Source: JAHDHW01 sp964551455 | Lineage (GTDB): Bacteria > Bacteroidota > Bacteroidia > Chitinophagales > Saprospiraceae | Assembly: GCA_964551455.1 (NCBI GenBank) | Contig: CAZKDA010000095.1 | Coordinates: 1-17,067, forward strand | Length of the DNA stretch: 17,067 nt | Reading direction: 5' to 3' | In this document: piece after piece, positions 1 through 7,703 of the stretch | How the letters are laid out: each line of letters begins with the position of its first letter | Position numbering within the stretch: the stretch's first letter is position 1 | Notes under the pieces: generated by a model | The model's database searches: none | Seen by the model: the letters and a program-made list of their open reading frames with translations, nothing else | What the model was told of the DNA's origin: nothing | Translations under genes and position numbers: made by a program

Positions 1-179
1 TTTTTATAAAATTTTTTCTTTAAAATCCACACCGTAAGCGTCCAAAGTCTAAAAAGTAAGAAAGGGCAAATTTTCACAAACAAAAGGGCTTGGATTTTGA
101 TTTCATTTTCGGAAATTGTATTTTCAAAACATTCTGAAAGTCTGAAATTTTATTGTCTTTTCACCAAACGATTTATAAA

Positions 180-680
180 ATGGAACTGAGTCAAGGGAAA
201 GAAAAATTTATCCAGTCGTGGGGAACACTTGGATCCAATTGGGGGATTAACCGCACCATGGCGCAGGTGCATGCGTTGCTGCTCATCTCACCACAGGCGC
301 TCACCGCCGAGGAGATCATGGAAGATCTAAAGATCAGTCGTGGCAATGCAAATATGAATATCAGGGCGCTGATGGATTGGGGGCTGGTATATAAAGCGCA
401 TAAACCGGGAGAGCGAAAAGAGTATTTCAGCGCCGAAAAAGACATGTGGCAGGTGGTTCGCCAAATTATCATCCACCGGAAGAAAAAAGAGTTGGAACCC
501 ATGCTTAAGGTGTTGGATGAGATCGTCAGCGTGGAAAGCCAGTGCCCCGAATCGGAAGAGTTTTGCAAGGTGATCCGCGACATCAAGCTGTTCTCCAATA
601 AAGCGGATTCTACGTTGGACAAACTCGTCCACTCCGACTCCAACTGGTTTATCGGTACTTTCATGAAAATGGTCAAGTGA
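180..680 (+). CDS. GbsR/MarR family winged-helix transcriptional regulator
   Basis: A 166-residue DNA-binding protein, the usual size for the GbsR/MarR-like regulators common in Bacteroidota. I chose the ATG at 180; an upstream in-frame TTG at 153 would add nine residues but has nothing to recommend it. The N-terminal segment (W-G-x-L-G-x-N-W-G-I) leads into a winged helix at about residues 25-85, with a recognition-helix-like stretch (L-K-I-S-R-G-N-A-N-M-N-I-R-A-L) followed by the wing (G-L-V-Y-K to G-E-R-K-E-Y-F). The C-terminal half is helical and charged, as expected for a dimerisation region. It stands alone: the next gene starts 295 bp downstream, so its target cannot be read from context. 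In this family members act as repressors of transport or membrane-related genes, but no ligand can be assigned here. Family call is firm; function is not. Confidence 0.88.
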   Translation: MELSQGKEKFIQSWGTLGSNWGINRTMAQVHALLLISPQALTAEEIMEDLKISRGNANMNIRALMDWGLVYKAHKPGERKEYFSAEKDMWQVVRQIIIHRKKKELEPMLKVLDEIVSVESQCPESEEFCKVIRDIKLFSNKADSTLDKLVHSDSNWFIGTFMKMVK

Positions 681-814
681 AAAATTAACCTGTTTTCAGT
701 AGCATAGCCTGGTCTTTTCTTTAGTTTCATTTGCCTTTTTTGTTATCTTGCCAACCCTGACGCAGTTGTATGGAGTTATCAAAGATTTCTTTCCGTCATT
801 TATTAAAAATGATT

Positions 815-925
815 CTTTGATCCCGACACAACGTGTCGGGATGTTTTAAAGTCAAACTAAAATAAATCACGAAATTTTCCTTCGTTCCCGACATACTGTG
901 CGGGATGCTTCATTTGAGTTTGACC
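815..925. repeat. Paired GC-rich hairpins flanked by an inverted repeat
   Basis: The 295-bp gap between the regulator and the DUF1015 gene contains two similar palindromes. The first is perfect: ATCCCGACAC at 820-829 pairs with GTGTCGGGAT at 833-842 around a 3-nt loop. The second, at 886-905, has the same TCCCGACA ... GCGGGA shape with one bulged base. An 8-bp inverted pair, GTCAAACT at 851-858 and AGTTTGAC at 917-924, follows each hairpin in opposite orientation. The first palindrome is not followed by a clear T-tract (the next bases are gttttaaa), so it is only a weak terminator for the upstream gene. It may be a dispersed REP-like element or a leader structure for the 976 gene. Confidence 0.75.
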
Positions 926-975
926 ACGCTATTTGTCAATGGAGGATAAAAATTAACCCTTATCGAAACTGATTA

Positions 976-2115
976 ATGAGGATCAGACCTTTCAAAGCAG
1001 TTTATCCCAATCTGGATGCCATCACTTCTGCCGATACCTTTTTCGGACGAGTGAAATACGAATATCCAGAGTATAAAAAAGAAGGACTTTTTAACAAAAT
1101 TGCCGAGGAGGCGATGTACGTCTATCGCATCACAAAGCCCGGTAAAACCTACACCGGGTTGGTAGCCTGCTCCGACATAAATGATTATCTGGAAGGGAAG
1201 ATCAAAAAGCATGAAAATACCCTCCGCCCGAAAGAGCGGCAGCAAATGCAATTGATGACCCGCCGAAACGCCATCGTCAAACCCGTGCTGCTGATCTATC
1301 CCGGTATTGAACTTATCAGCGATTTACTCGATGAACTGATCGGGTCTCACGAAAAGTTGTTTGATGTAAAATTCGACCAGGAAAACGAACTCCATACCTT
1401 TTGGAAAATTGCAGAAAATACTGCCATCAGAAATATCCAAAACCTGTTTCTCGAAAAAGTGCCTGTATCTTATATCGCCGATGGGCATCACCGTTGTTCA
1501 TCGGTAGCGCTGACGCGCCAGATCATGGAAGGCAGCCAAAACAAGGAACTGTACGATGTGGTGCTGAGCGCTTATTTCCCAGCCGAATCACTTGACATTC
1601 GCGATTTCAACCGCATCGTCGAAAGAAAAAAATCGCTGACCACTTTCATGGCTTTGTTGTCAAAAGTTTTTGATATCGAAATTATGGGGGAAAAGGCGCG
1701 GCCAGCCAAAAAGTTCGAGATCGTAATGTTCATCAACCGCGAATGGTTCAAACTGACCTGGAAACAATCCGCGCTGGACTTGTATGAAAACGAAAAAATA
1801 GTACTCGACGCAAAACTCCTGGACGAACTGGTATTGCAGAAAATTATGGGCGTGGATGATGTTCGATCCAGTACCCGGATCATTTACATCGAGGGATCAA
1901 AAGGACTGGATGAGATCAGGAGCCGCACCATGATCAATGATAATTTTGTCGCTTTTTGTCTTTTCCCTGTGAAACTGGAAGACATGCTGGCTGTTGCAGA
2001 TATGGGGCAAACCATGCCCCCCAAATCTACTTTTTTTGAACCCCGTATAAAAAACGGACTGATCGTGCAGGAACTGGGAAGTGATCAACCTGCAACTTTC
2101 AATTCTAAAAATTAA
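976..2115 (+). CDS. DUF1015 family protein
   Basis: A 379-residue soluble protein of the DUF1015 family, whose biochemical role is not established. Visible family marks are the N-terminal R-I-x-P-F-K-A-V, the K-H-E-x-T-L-R-P-K-E-R stretch at about residues 78-88, and the D-G-H-H-R motif at 169-173, which is the most conserved part of the family and looks like a catalytic or ligand site. Length is slightly short of the roughly 400 residues common in the family. An in-frame TGA at 970-972 means the ATG at 976 is the earliest possible start. A GGAGG-like run at 941-945 is too far upstream to serve as its ribosome site. The amidohydrolase gene starts only 10 bp after the stop, so the two are very probably co-transcribed. 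In other genomes DUF1015 genes are often seen near serine-biosynthesis genes; none is present here. Confidence 0.88.
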   Translation: MRIRPFKAVYPNLDAITSADTFFGRVKYEYPEYKKEGLFNKIAEEAMYVYRITKPGKTYTGLVACSDINDYLEGKIKKHENTLRPKERQQMQLMTRRNAIVKPVLLIYPGIELISDLLDELIGSHEKLFDVKFDQENELHTFWKIAENTAIRNIQNLFLEKVPVSYIADGHHRCSSVALTRQIMEGSQNKELYDVVLSAYFPAESLDIRDFNRIVERKKSLTTFMALLSKVFDIEIMGEKARPAKKFEIVMFINREWFKLTWKQSALDLYENEKIVLDAKLLDELVLQKIMGVDDVRSSTRIIYIEGSKGLDEIRSRTMINDNFVAFCLFPVKLEDMLAVADMGQTMPPKSTFFEPRIKNGLIVQELGSDQPATFNSKN

Positions 2116-2125
2116 TACCAAAACC

Positions 2126-3304
2126 ATGCGAAAGATCACCGCCGATTACATATTTCCTGTCAGCTCATCTCCGATTAAAAACGGAGTCGTGATCGTCAAC
2201 GAAAATGGGCGAATATTATCTTTGGACGAACGGGACAACCACGATGAAGCAAGCCTCGAATTTTACAAAGGAGCGATCGTTCCCGGTTTTATCAATTCGC
2301 ATTGTCACCTGGAATTGTCTCACATGAAAGGCTTGGTGGATACCGGAACCTCGCTGCTGCCCTTCATCACCAGCGTTGTAAAATTTCGCGATTTTCCTCC
2401 CGAAGTGATTATGGATGCCATCGAAAAAGCAGACCGTGAAATGTATGAAAACGGCATCGTCGCCGTAGGTGATATTTCGAACAAAGCTGATACTTTTGAG
2501 CAAAAAGCAAAAAGCCCGATCCGTTATTACACTTTCGTTGAAATGTTTGATTTTTTACAGGATCACAATGCGAAATCCGTGTTCGATCAATACAAATCGG
2601 TATATGACCGCCATGAGAACACGTCGGCAAAAAATCGCTTCAGCAGCGTTCCGCATGCTCCCTACACCGTTTCAAAAAAGCTGTTTGAAATGATCAATGT
2701 ACTCAACCCGGATGACTGCACCGTGAGCATTCACAACCAGGAAACTCCTCCTGAAAATGAACTTTTTATAAATAAAACCGGCGGCTTTTTGGAATTTTAT
2801 AAATCCTTCGGCATTTCATTGGATCAGTTTGAACCCACCGGAAAAGCGTCGATCCATTATGCGTTGGAAAATTTGAACCCTCGATGTACTTCGCTTTTTG
2901 TACACAATACTTTGACCACCGCCGACGAGATCACCGCAGCTCAGGCCTGGAGCGATAAAGTGTTTTGGGCGACCTGCCCCAATGCCAATCTTTACATCGA
3001 AAATCGTTTGCCCAATTACCGGGACTTTATCAACACGGATGCGAAAATGACCATCGGAACAGATAGCCTGACTTCCAACTGGCAGCTTTCGGTACTGGAA
3101 GAAATGAAAACCATCGCCAGGTATCAGTCTTATGTTTCCTTCGAAACCATGCTCCGCTGGGCTACTCTCAACGGCGCCGAAGCCCTCGGGTTTGACGATG
3201 AACTGGGAAGTATCGAAAAAGGCAAAACCCCCGGTTTGAACCTGATGAATTTGACTGAAAACCTGGAAATCGACCGCCACACGACGGTCAGGAAACTGAT
3301 CTGA
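2126..3304 (+). CDS. Amidohydrolase superfamily protein (Atz/Trz or deaminase-like)
   Basis: A 392-residue metal-dependent hydrolase. An upstream in-frame GTG at 2081 would overlap the previous gene, so I use the ATG at 2126. The order of metal-site motifs fits the Atz/Trz/SsnA branch: H-C-H at residues 59-61 after a G-F-I-N-S strand, V-S-I-H-N-Q-E mid-protein (metal His plus the Glu of the H-x-x-E motif), L-F-V-H-N-T further on, and I-G-T-D-S near the C-terminus supplying the Asp. The family hydrolyses C-N bonds, typically deaminating nucleobases, nucleosides or triazines. Aminofutalosine or N-formyl-type substrates are conceivable, but no substrate can be called from sequence. The C-terminus closes with the usual small beta domain (G-x-I-E-K-G-K-x-P-G-L). 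It follows the DUF1015 gene by 10 bp, so the two may act on one substrate. Confidence 0.87.
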   Translation: MRKITADYIFPVSSSPIKNGVVIVNENGRILSLDERDNHDEASLEFYKGAIVPGFINSHCHLELSHMKGLVDTGTSLLPFITSVVKFRDFPPEVIMDAIEKADREMYENGIVAVGDISNKADTFEQKAKSPIRYYTFVEMFDFLQDHNAKSVFDQYKSVYDRHENTSAKNRFSSVPHAPYTVSKKLFEMINVLNPDDCTVSIHNQETPPENELFINKTGGFLEFYKSFGISLDQFEPTGKASIHYALENLNPRCTSLFVHNTLTTADEITAAQAWSDKVFWATCPNANLYIENRLPNYRDFINTDAKMTIGTDSLTSNWQLSVLEEMKTIARYQSYVSFETMLRWATLNGAEALGFDDELGSIEKGKTPGLNLMNLTENLEIDRHTTVRKLI

Positions 3305-3352
3305 CATAGTTTTTTCCGGGATTCAGCGGAATGAAAATTTCGATTTATACAC

Positions 3353-3384
3353 AACACCGCAATACCGCAACACCGCAATACCAT
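3353..3384. repeat. 8-bp tandem repeat, four units
   Basis: Four consecutive 8-bp units, AACACCGC, AATACCGC, AACACCGC and AATACCAT, which also read as a 16-bp unit repeated twice with a change only at the very end. It lies just upstream of the candidate promoter of the next gene pair. The same 8-bp period occurs with a different sequence at 14861-14900. I see no coding role. Confidence 0.85.
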
Positions 3385-3410
3385 CTCAGCAAATTATACA
3401 TTTTTAAAAC

Positions 3411-3439
3411 TTGTACAGTTCTACTGTTTTGTATCTTTC
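3411..3439 (+). promoter_or_regulatory. Candidate Bacteroidota-type promoter for the 3490-5935 pair
   Basis: TTG at 3411-3413, an 18-bp spacer, then TATCTTTC at 3432-3439, one base from the Bacteroidota -7 consensus TAnnTTTG. This would start transcription about 45 bp before the ATG at 3490. A short inverted repeat, ACAGT/ACTGT, sits at 3415-3427 inside the spacer and could be an operator. Predicted by eye only. Confidence 0.4.
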
Positions 3440-3489
3440 GGAACCTAAATTGAAAATTGTAAAAAAGAAGTGGAACATAAGATTTTTTG

Positions 3490-4824
3490 ATGAGCATATT
3501 TGAACATTTTTTTGGTAAAAAAGACGATGCTACAGCGAGTGATTCGAAGATCAGTTTCGGAAGGTTCAGCGATTCATACAAACAAACCAGGCAGTACGAC
3601 GCATGGGATCTGGCGTTGGAAAAATTTGAAAATGAAGATTACCTGGAGTCTTACATTGCTTTTCTGGATTACCTCAATGACGAAACCGAAGAAAATGTAA
3701 AATATCATCAACATGACGGGAGGCTGGAGTTTGAAATTTTGCAAGGCTCTAAAAAGATCAGCGGAACTGCTGACCGGAAAAAGATAAGAGTAGAAGCCAG
3801 GATCGCAACTGCGTTATCGCTCAATATTGATTTTATGCAACGGCTGATCGAACAGAATTTTGGCCTCAATTACAGCCGCTTTGGCCTCGATATTGAAAAC
3901 AACATCACCATTGTTTTCGACAGTTTTGTGCTCGATGCTTCTCCTTACAAATTGTATTATGCCATCCGCGAACTGGCCATCAACGCCGATAAGTTTGACG
4001 ACCTGCTGATAGATGAATTTGAAGAACTGCAAGCTATCGAAACCAATCACCTGGCCGATCTACCTCCTGAGGAAAAGGAAGCAAAATACCAATTCATCAC
4101 CAACAAGATTGACGAAACATTGTCGGAAATCAAAAACGGAAAACTCGATCCCAATGAATATCCTGCAGGTGTTGCTTATCAACTACTTGATTTGTGTTAC
4201 AAACTGGACTACCTGACCAGACCCGAAGGTTTTTTGATGGAAGCGCTGGAAAGGATGAATCGCCTGTATTTTGCAAAAGACAACCAGACAGCGGTAGCAA
4301 AAAATGAAATGCTCCAAAAAGAATTGGAATTGCTACGCCTTCGCTCCAAAGAAGAATATTTCAAAGAGATGTATCGCGTTAAAACCACTTTTGGCATTAC
4401 CAATCCCGTAAACCACGATCGCTTGTGCGGGTTGATCGACGAGGTTTTGCACGACATGGATTGGTACAAAGAAAATGGTTGTGACAAAGTAGCGCTGGCT
4501 ATCGCGGGATATATCGTTGGGAACGCGCTGTTCAACTTTGCGGTACCCGAGCCGGTAAAGGATCTTTACACTTTGTATTATCGCGTTGCAGAGCCTGAGT
4601 ATTTTCAAAAACTAAGTTTTGAACCTGCTTTTTATAACGAACAACAAAAACGTTTGAACAAAAAAGCCATAAAAAACGCCATAAAAGAGATTGCAACACA
4701 ACACAGGAAAAAATACCCGGATTTGTATCCCGATTTAAAAAAACTGAATTTTAAAAACCGTGTAGATTTTGCCAACTCATATTTGCTGATGGTCAAAAAA
4801 CTGGGCTTGAACAGGGTTGAGTAA
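3490..4824 (+). CDS. Uncharacterised 444-aa protein with YbjN-like segments, partner of the downstream protease
   Basis: I do not recognise a named family. A TTG three bases upstream is possible, but the ATG at 3490 gives a natural start (M-S-I-F-E-H-F-F-G-K-K). There is no signal peptide or membrane segment, so it is probably cytoplasmic. Residues about 45-178 look like a YbjN/CesT-type alpha-beta fold: a helix, paired strands (including G-L-N-Y-S-R-F-G-L and I-T-I-V-F-D), then a helix ending A-D-K-F-D-D-L-L-I-D-E-F at 166-177. Residues about 195-215 and 265-295 are charged helices, possibly coiled coil. The C-terminal third ends in a basic stretch rich in Lys. The 166-177 motif is nearly repeated near the end of the protease encoded 40 bp downstream (A-D-H-Y-D-N-I-L-V-D-E-F), so the two proteins probably share a fold and may bind each other or one partner. 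Function unknown. Confidence 0.85.
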   Translation: MSIFEHFFGKKDDATASDSKISFGRFSDSYKQTRQYDAWDLALEKFENEDYLESYIAFLDYLNDETEENVKYHQHDGRLEFEILQGSKKISGTADRKKIRVEARIATALSLNIDFMQRLIEQNFGLNYSRFGLDIENNITIVFDSFVLDASPYKLYYAIRELAINADKFDDLLIDEFEELQAIETNHLADLPPEEKEAKYQFITNKIDETLSEIKNGKLDPNEYPAGVAYQLLDLCYKLDYLTRPEGFLMEALERMNRLYFAKDNQTAVAKNEMLQKELELLRLRSKEEYFKEMYRVKTTFGITNPVNHDRLCGLIDEVLHDMDWYKENGCDKVALAIAGYIVGNALFNFAVPEPVKDLYTLYYRVAEPEYFQKLSFEPAFYNEQQKRLNKKAIKNAIKEIATQHRKKYPDLYPDLKKLNFKNRVDFANSYLLMVKKLGLNRVE

Positions 4825-4864
4825 TAAAATGTGGTAAAATACCCGAAGTTTAATAATCGAGTTG

Positions 4865-5935
4865 ATGGAACGATATAAAAAATTCATGATCCAGATTGCC
4901 ACACCCTACAGCATGGGTACGGGATTTTATTTAAAAGATGAGGACATGATCGTGACCAACGAGCATGTCATCCGCGGCAATCGCGAAGTGATCATCAAGG
5001 GCGATGATTTTGAAAATCAAATGGCGAAGACGCTTTATACAGATCCGAAGCACGATCTGGCGCTTATTAAGGCGCCTCGTTCCGCCAAAGAAATTCCCGG
5101 ATCGATCCCAATGGTGAAAAAAGCCCTGAAAGAAGGGGATGAAGTATTTGCCATCGGGCATCCTTTTGGGATGAATTATGAAACTGCTTTGGGTGTCGTC
5201 ACAAAGATATCCCAGGAAAGTAACGAGATCGATTACATTTATCACAGCGCTGCGCTTCATCCGGGAAACAGCGGAGGGCCATTGGCAAATGCAAATGGCG
5301 AATTGGCCGGAATCAATACTTTTATCATCAGGTCGGGAAACAACTTTGGATTTTCGTTGCCATTGGACTATCTTTTGAAAACCATCGAAGAATTCAAAAA
5401 AGGAGGGGGAAGAGCAGGAACTCGCTGTTTTAATTGTTCAAAAGCGGTTTTTGAAAAAGAAATTAAAACTGAACAATGTCCGCATTGCGGTTCGCCGATT
5501 GAATTACCATCGGAAATCGAAGACTACGAACCTGCCGGTGTTGCAAAAACCATAGAAGATATGTTGGCCGAAACCGGGCATGCCATTCAACTGGCCAGGA
5601 GGGGCTTATTCAACTGGGAAATCGAACAAGGAAGTGCCAAAATAAACGTATCATATTATGAGAAAACTGGCTTAATAATTGGGGATGCTTACCTCTGTAA
5701 TCTCCCACAGGAAAATATCAAACCCCTTTACGAATTTCTCCTCCGGCAAAACTACGAAAACGAAGGCTTGACCTTCAGTGTGAAAGGCAGGAATATCGTG
5801 CTGTCACTTTTGATATTCGATCGCTACCTCAACAAGGAAACAGGAAAAAAACTGATTTCCCATCTTTTTGAAAAAGCAGATCATTACGACAACATTCTCG
5901 TTGATGAATTCGGCGCTACCTGGAGAGAAAGTTGA
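4865..5935 (+). CDS. Trypsin-like serine protease with zinc ribbon and C-terminal YbjN-like domain
   Basis: A 356-residue protein; the ATG at 4865 is preferred over the TTG one codon earlier. Residues 1-175 are a chymotrypsin/HtrA-type protease: M-G-T-G-F strand, catalytic His34 in T-N-E-H-V-I, Asp64 in K-H-D-L-A-L-I-K, and Ser136 in H-P-G-N-S-G-G-P-L. F-A-I-G-H-P-F-G and G-F-S-L-P are the matching structural motifs. No PDZ domain follows. Instead there is a four-cysteine zinc ribbon, C188-x2-C191 and C205-P-H-C208, then an alpha-beta domain (about 225-352) ending A-D-H-Y-D-N-I-L-V-D-E-F, which matches the upstream neighbour. No signal peptide or N-terminal membrane segment is visible, unlike periplasmic HtrA/DegP, so it should act in the cytoplasm. 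The gene lies 40 bp after its likely operon partner. The triad looks intact; substrate unknown. Confidence 0.9.
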   Translation: MERYKKFMIQIATPYSMGTGFYLKDEDMIVTNEHVIRGNREVIIKGDDFENQMAKTLYTDPKHDLALIKAPRSAKEIPGSIPMVKKALKEGDEVFAIGHPFGMNYETALGVVTKISQESNEIDYIYHSAALHPGNSGGPLANANGELAGINTFIIRSGNNFGFSLPLDYLLKTIEEFKKGGGRAGTRCFNCSKAVFEKEIKTEQCPHCGSPIELPSEIEDYEPAGVAKTIEDMLAETGHAIQLARRGLFNWEIEQGSAKINVSYYEKTGLIIGDAYLCNLPQENIKPLYEFLLRQNYENEGLTFSVKGRNIVLSLLIFDRYLNKETGKKLISHLFEKADHYDNILVDEFGATWRES

Positions 5936-6198
5936 GCCGGCTGACATTGGAAAAATACTTCGCACAAAGCCGAAAGAAAAGATTGAAATGGTTGAAAATA
6001 TCCTCCTCTGTTCATCCGTTAGAATTGTCAAAAATTAGCCGTCCTCGCGCACTATTTAAAATTTTTAAGGCTCAATGTTGGTAATGTCAGTATAATTTGG
6101 TTATTTTTACCACTTAGTGCGATACAAAACTTTGAGAAGTAAATTCCCGTGTCCGTTTACATTAAAATTTATCAATTATCGAAAAGATTTTACTATCC
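5936..6198. other. Intergenic region upstream of the PorP/SprF gene
   Basis: 263 bp, AT-rich. No convincing terminator follows the protease gene. TATTTTTA at 6102-6109 with TTG at 6078-6080 (21-bp spacer) and the nearby TATAATTTGG at 6091-6100 are weak -7-like candidates for the 6199 gene. An A/T palindrome-like stretch lies around 6054-6068. No RNA gene or ORF worth calling was seen. Confidence 0.5.
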
Positions 6199-7248
6199 AT
6201 GAAAAGATTTAAGCATTTAATCATTATTTGTTTTGGTGTGTTGGGTTCTTTTGCGCTAAATGCACAGGATATTCACTTTTCCCAATTTTACATGTCACCA
6301 CTGAACCTTAACCCCGCATTGACCGGAGTGATGAATTGTAACGTCCGGTTGGTTGCCAATTACAGAAATCAATGGGCCAGCGTTTTGAAATCAAACGCTT
6401 TCAAAACTTACTCGGTGTCTTACGACCAGCGCATTCCGGTAGGGAGATACGACTTTTTCGGAGTAGGAGGATCGTTTTGGGGCGACAAAGCCGGTGAGCT
6501 TGATTTTGCCACCTTGCAGGGAAGACTGTCTCTTGCTTATAGCAAAAGAATGGGTGGTTACAGGCAAGAAGCACATTATTTAGTGCTGGGAGCAGATGCT
6601 GGCGTTACACAGAGGAGCGTTGCTTTGCACAAAGCCCGCTATGGCACCCAACACGACGGAAACGGCGGATACAACGGCGCACTTCCGAGTTTTGAAGTTT
6701 TTGATCAAAACAATTTATTATATCCCGATCTGTCCGCTGGTATCCTATGGTTTTCAGTTTTCGATGAAAACAATAACCTGTACTTTGGCGCCGCTTACGG
6801 CCATTTGAATCGTGCGAATGTTTCCTTTAATTCTGAACAATTTGAGCCGATCTATAGCAAATTTACCATCCATGCAGGAGGTGAGTTTATGGTGGCTGAC
6901 CGGATGGGTTTGGTACCCAGCGCAATAGTTTTGATGCAAGGGCCATCATTTGAACTCAATGCGGGTACAAACCTCAAGCTGCTTCTTGGCGGAAGTAAAA
7001 GAACTAACCAATCATTTCAGTTTGGAGGTTACGTGCGTCTGTCCAACCACTTTGAAAAGAGTACAACCGCAGATGCAATTATCGTCAATACAAGGTTTGA
7101 CTACGAAGATTTTGCAATAGGATTTAGTTATGATATTAACGTATCCAGCTTGCGTCCCGCCAGTAATTCAAACGGAGCGTTTGAGTTTGCATTGACTTAC
7201 AAAATATGCGGACCTGAAAGACGTGGCGTTTATTGTCCTAATTTCTGA
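6199..7248 (+). CDS. PorP/SprF family type IX secretion system membrane protein
   Basis: A 349-residue outer-membrane protein of the PorP/SprF family, associated with the type IX secretion system of Bacteroidota. Members are beta-barrel proteins that help export or anchor particular cargo, for example SprF for the SprB adhesin and PorP in the Porphyromonas secretion apparatus. A clean signal peptide ends after Ala22 (F-A-L-N-A), and the mature protein begins with the family hallmark Q-D-I-H-F-S-Q-F-Y-M-S-P-L-N-L-N-P-A-L-T-G. Alternating beta strands follow throughout, and the protein closes with the typical C-P-N-F aromatic end. It has no adjacent large adhesin, OmpA-like or other T9SS gene, so it is an orphan copy whose partner lies elsewhere; Saprospiria-type genomes often carry several such paralogues. 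A strong terminator sits behind it. Confidence 0.93.
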   Translation: MKRFKHLIIICFGVLGSFALNAQDIHFSQFYMSPLNLNPALTGVMNCNVRLVANYRNQWASVLKSNAFKTYSVSYDQRIPVGRYDFFGVGGSFWGDKAGELDFATLQGRLSLAYSKRMGGYRQEAHYLVLGADAGVTQRSVALHKARYGTQHDGNGGYNGALPSFEVFDQNNLLYPDLSAGILWFSVFDENNNLYFGAAYGHLNRANVSFNSEQFEPIYSKFTIHAGGEFMVADRMGLVPSAIVLMQGPSFELNAGTNLKLLLGGSKRTNQSFQFGGYVRLSNHFEKSTTADAIIVNTRFDYEDFAIGFSYDINVSSLRPASNSNGAFEFALTYKICGPERRGVYCPNF

Positions 7249-7290
7249 TAAGCTGATCTTTGTTAGGTATTGTATAAAAAATAATCTTGG

Positions 7291-7325
7291 AAAAGTCCTG
7301 GTCAATTTTAAGACCGGGACTTTTT
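7291..7325 (+). terminator. Rho-independent terminator after the PorP/SprF gene
   Basis: A 13-bp stem, AAAAGTCCTGGTC at 7291-7303 pairing with GACCGGGACTTTT at 7312-7324 (one G-U wobble), with an 8-nt loop and a run of T. The position, 43 bp after the stop codon, makes this the end of the monocistronic 6199 transcript. Confidence 0.9.
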
Positions 7326-7703
7326 CGTTGATTCCTGACCGGTTTGTGAATTTTCTATTTCGCAGCCAGGCTTCTCTTGCCGGGAATCGCATCACATTTT
7401 CGCAATGAAAATATGCATTTGCCGAAGCCACACCAAGTATGTTGAGTTTTCATATTGCTGTAAATTAAAATGTTTAAATCGCAATGAACTCAGCCTTGCA
7501 TTTTAGGAAATAAAGATGTTCTCCTTGTCACTTATAATGGAATCATTTTCAATGGGATAATTTAAAAAAATGTTATCTTGCTGTTTGTTTATGAGAAAAA
7601 AGCACAGTTGACTGAAATCGCTTTTGTTAAGATAATATGATGATAAAATAGAATATCTGATTGCGCGTTTTCAACATTGTTTACATTATAAAATCACATA
7701 AAA
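7326..7703. other. Long non-coding region upstream of bactofilin
   Basis: About 380 bp after the terminator. It contains a 10-bp direct repeat TCGCAATGAA (7400-7409 and 7479-7488) and an ATGAAAA ... TTTTCAT inverted pair near 7405-7453. TATCTTGC at 7574-7581 is a degenerate -7-like element that would leave a roughly 120-nt leader. An Escherichia-like TTGACT-17 bp-GATAAT at 7608-7636 is also present but does not fit the known Bacteroidota promoter type. No tRNA, riboswitch or ORF is recognised. Confidence 0.5.

Noticed and set aside
191..730. 179-codon minus-strand open frame opposite the GbsR/MarR gene
   Set aside because: It is the antisense of a well-supported gene; the translation has no recognisable domain.
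2081..2125. Upstream GTG start extending the amidohydrolase into the DUF1015 gene
   Set aside because: The extra 15 residues add no conserved sequence, and the ATG at 2126 gives a normal family N-terminus.
3314..3331. TTCCG ... CGGAA hairpin after the amidohydrolase gene
   Set aside because: The stem is 5 bp and the T-run lies before, not after, the hairpin on the plus strand.
3353..3384. Possible CRISPR-like repeat array
   Set aside because: Units are 8 bp with no spacers; this is a simple tandem repeat.
7608..7636. TTGACT, 17-bp spacer, GATAAT promoter-like sequence
   Set aside because: It fits the Escherichia sigma-70 pattern, but Bacteroidota primary sigma factors use a different consensus, and AT-rich DNA gives such matches by chance.
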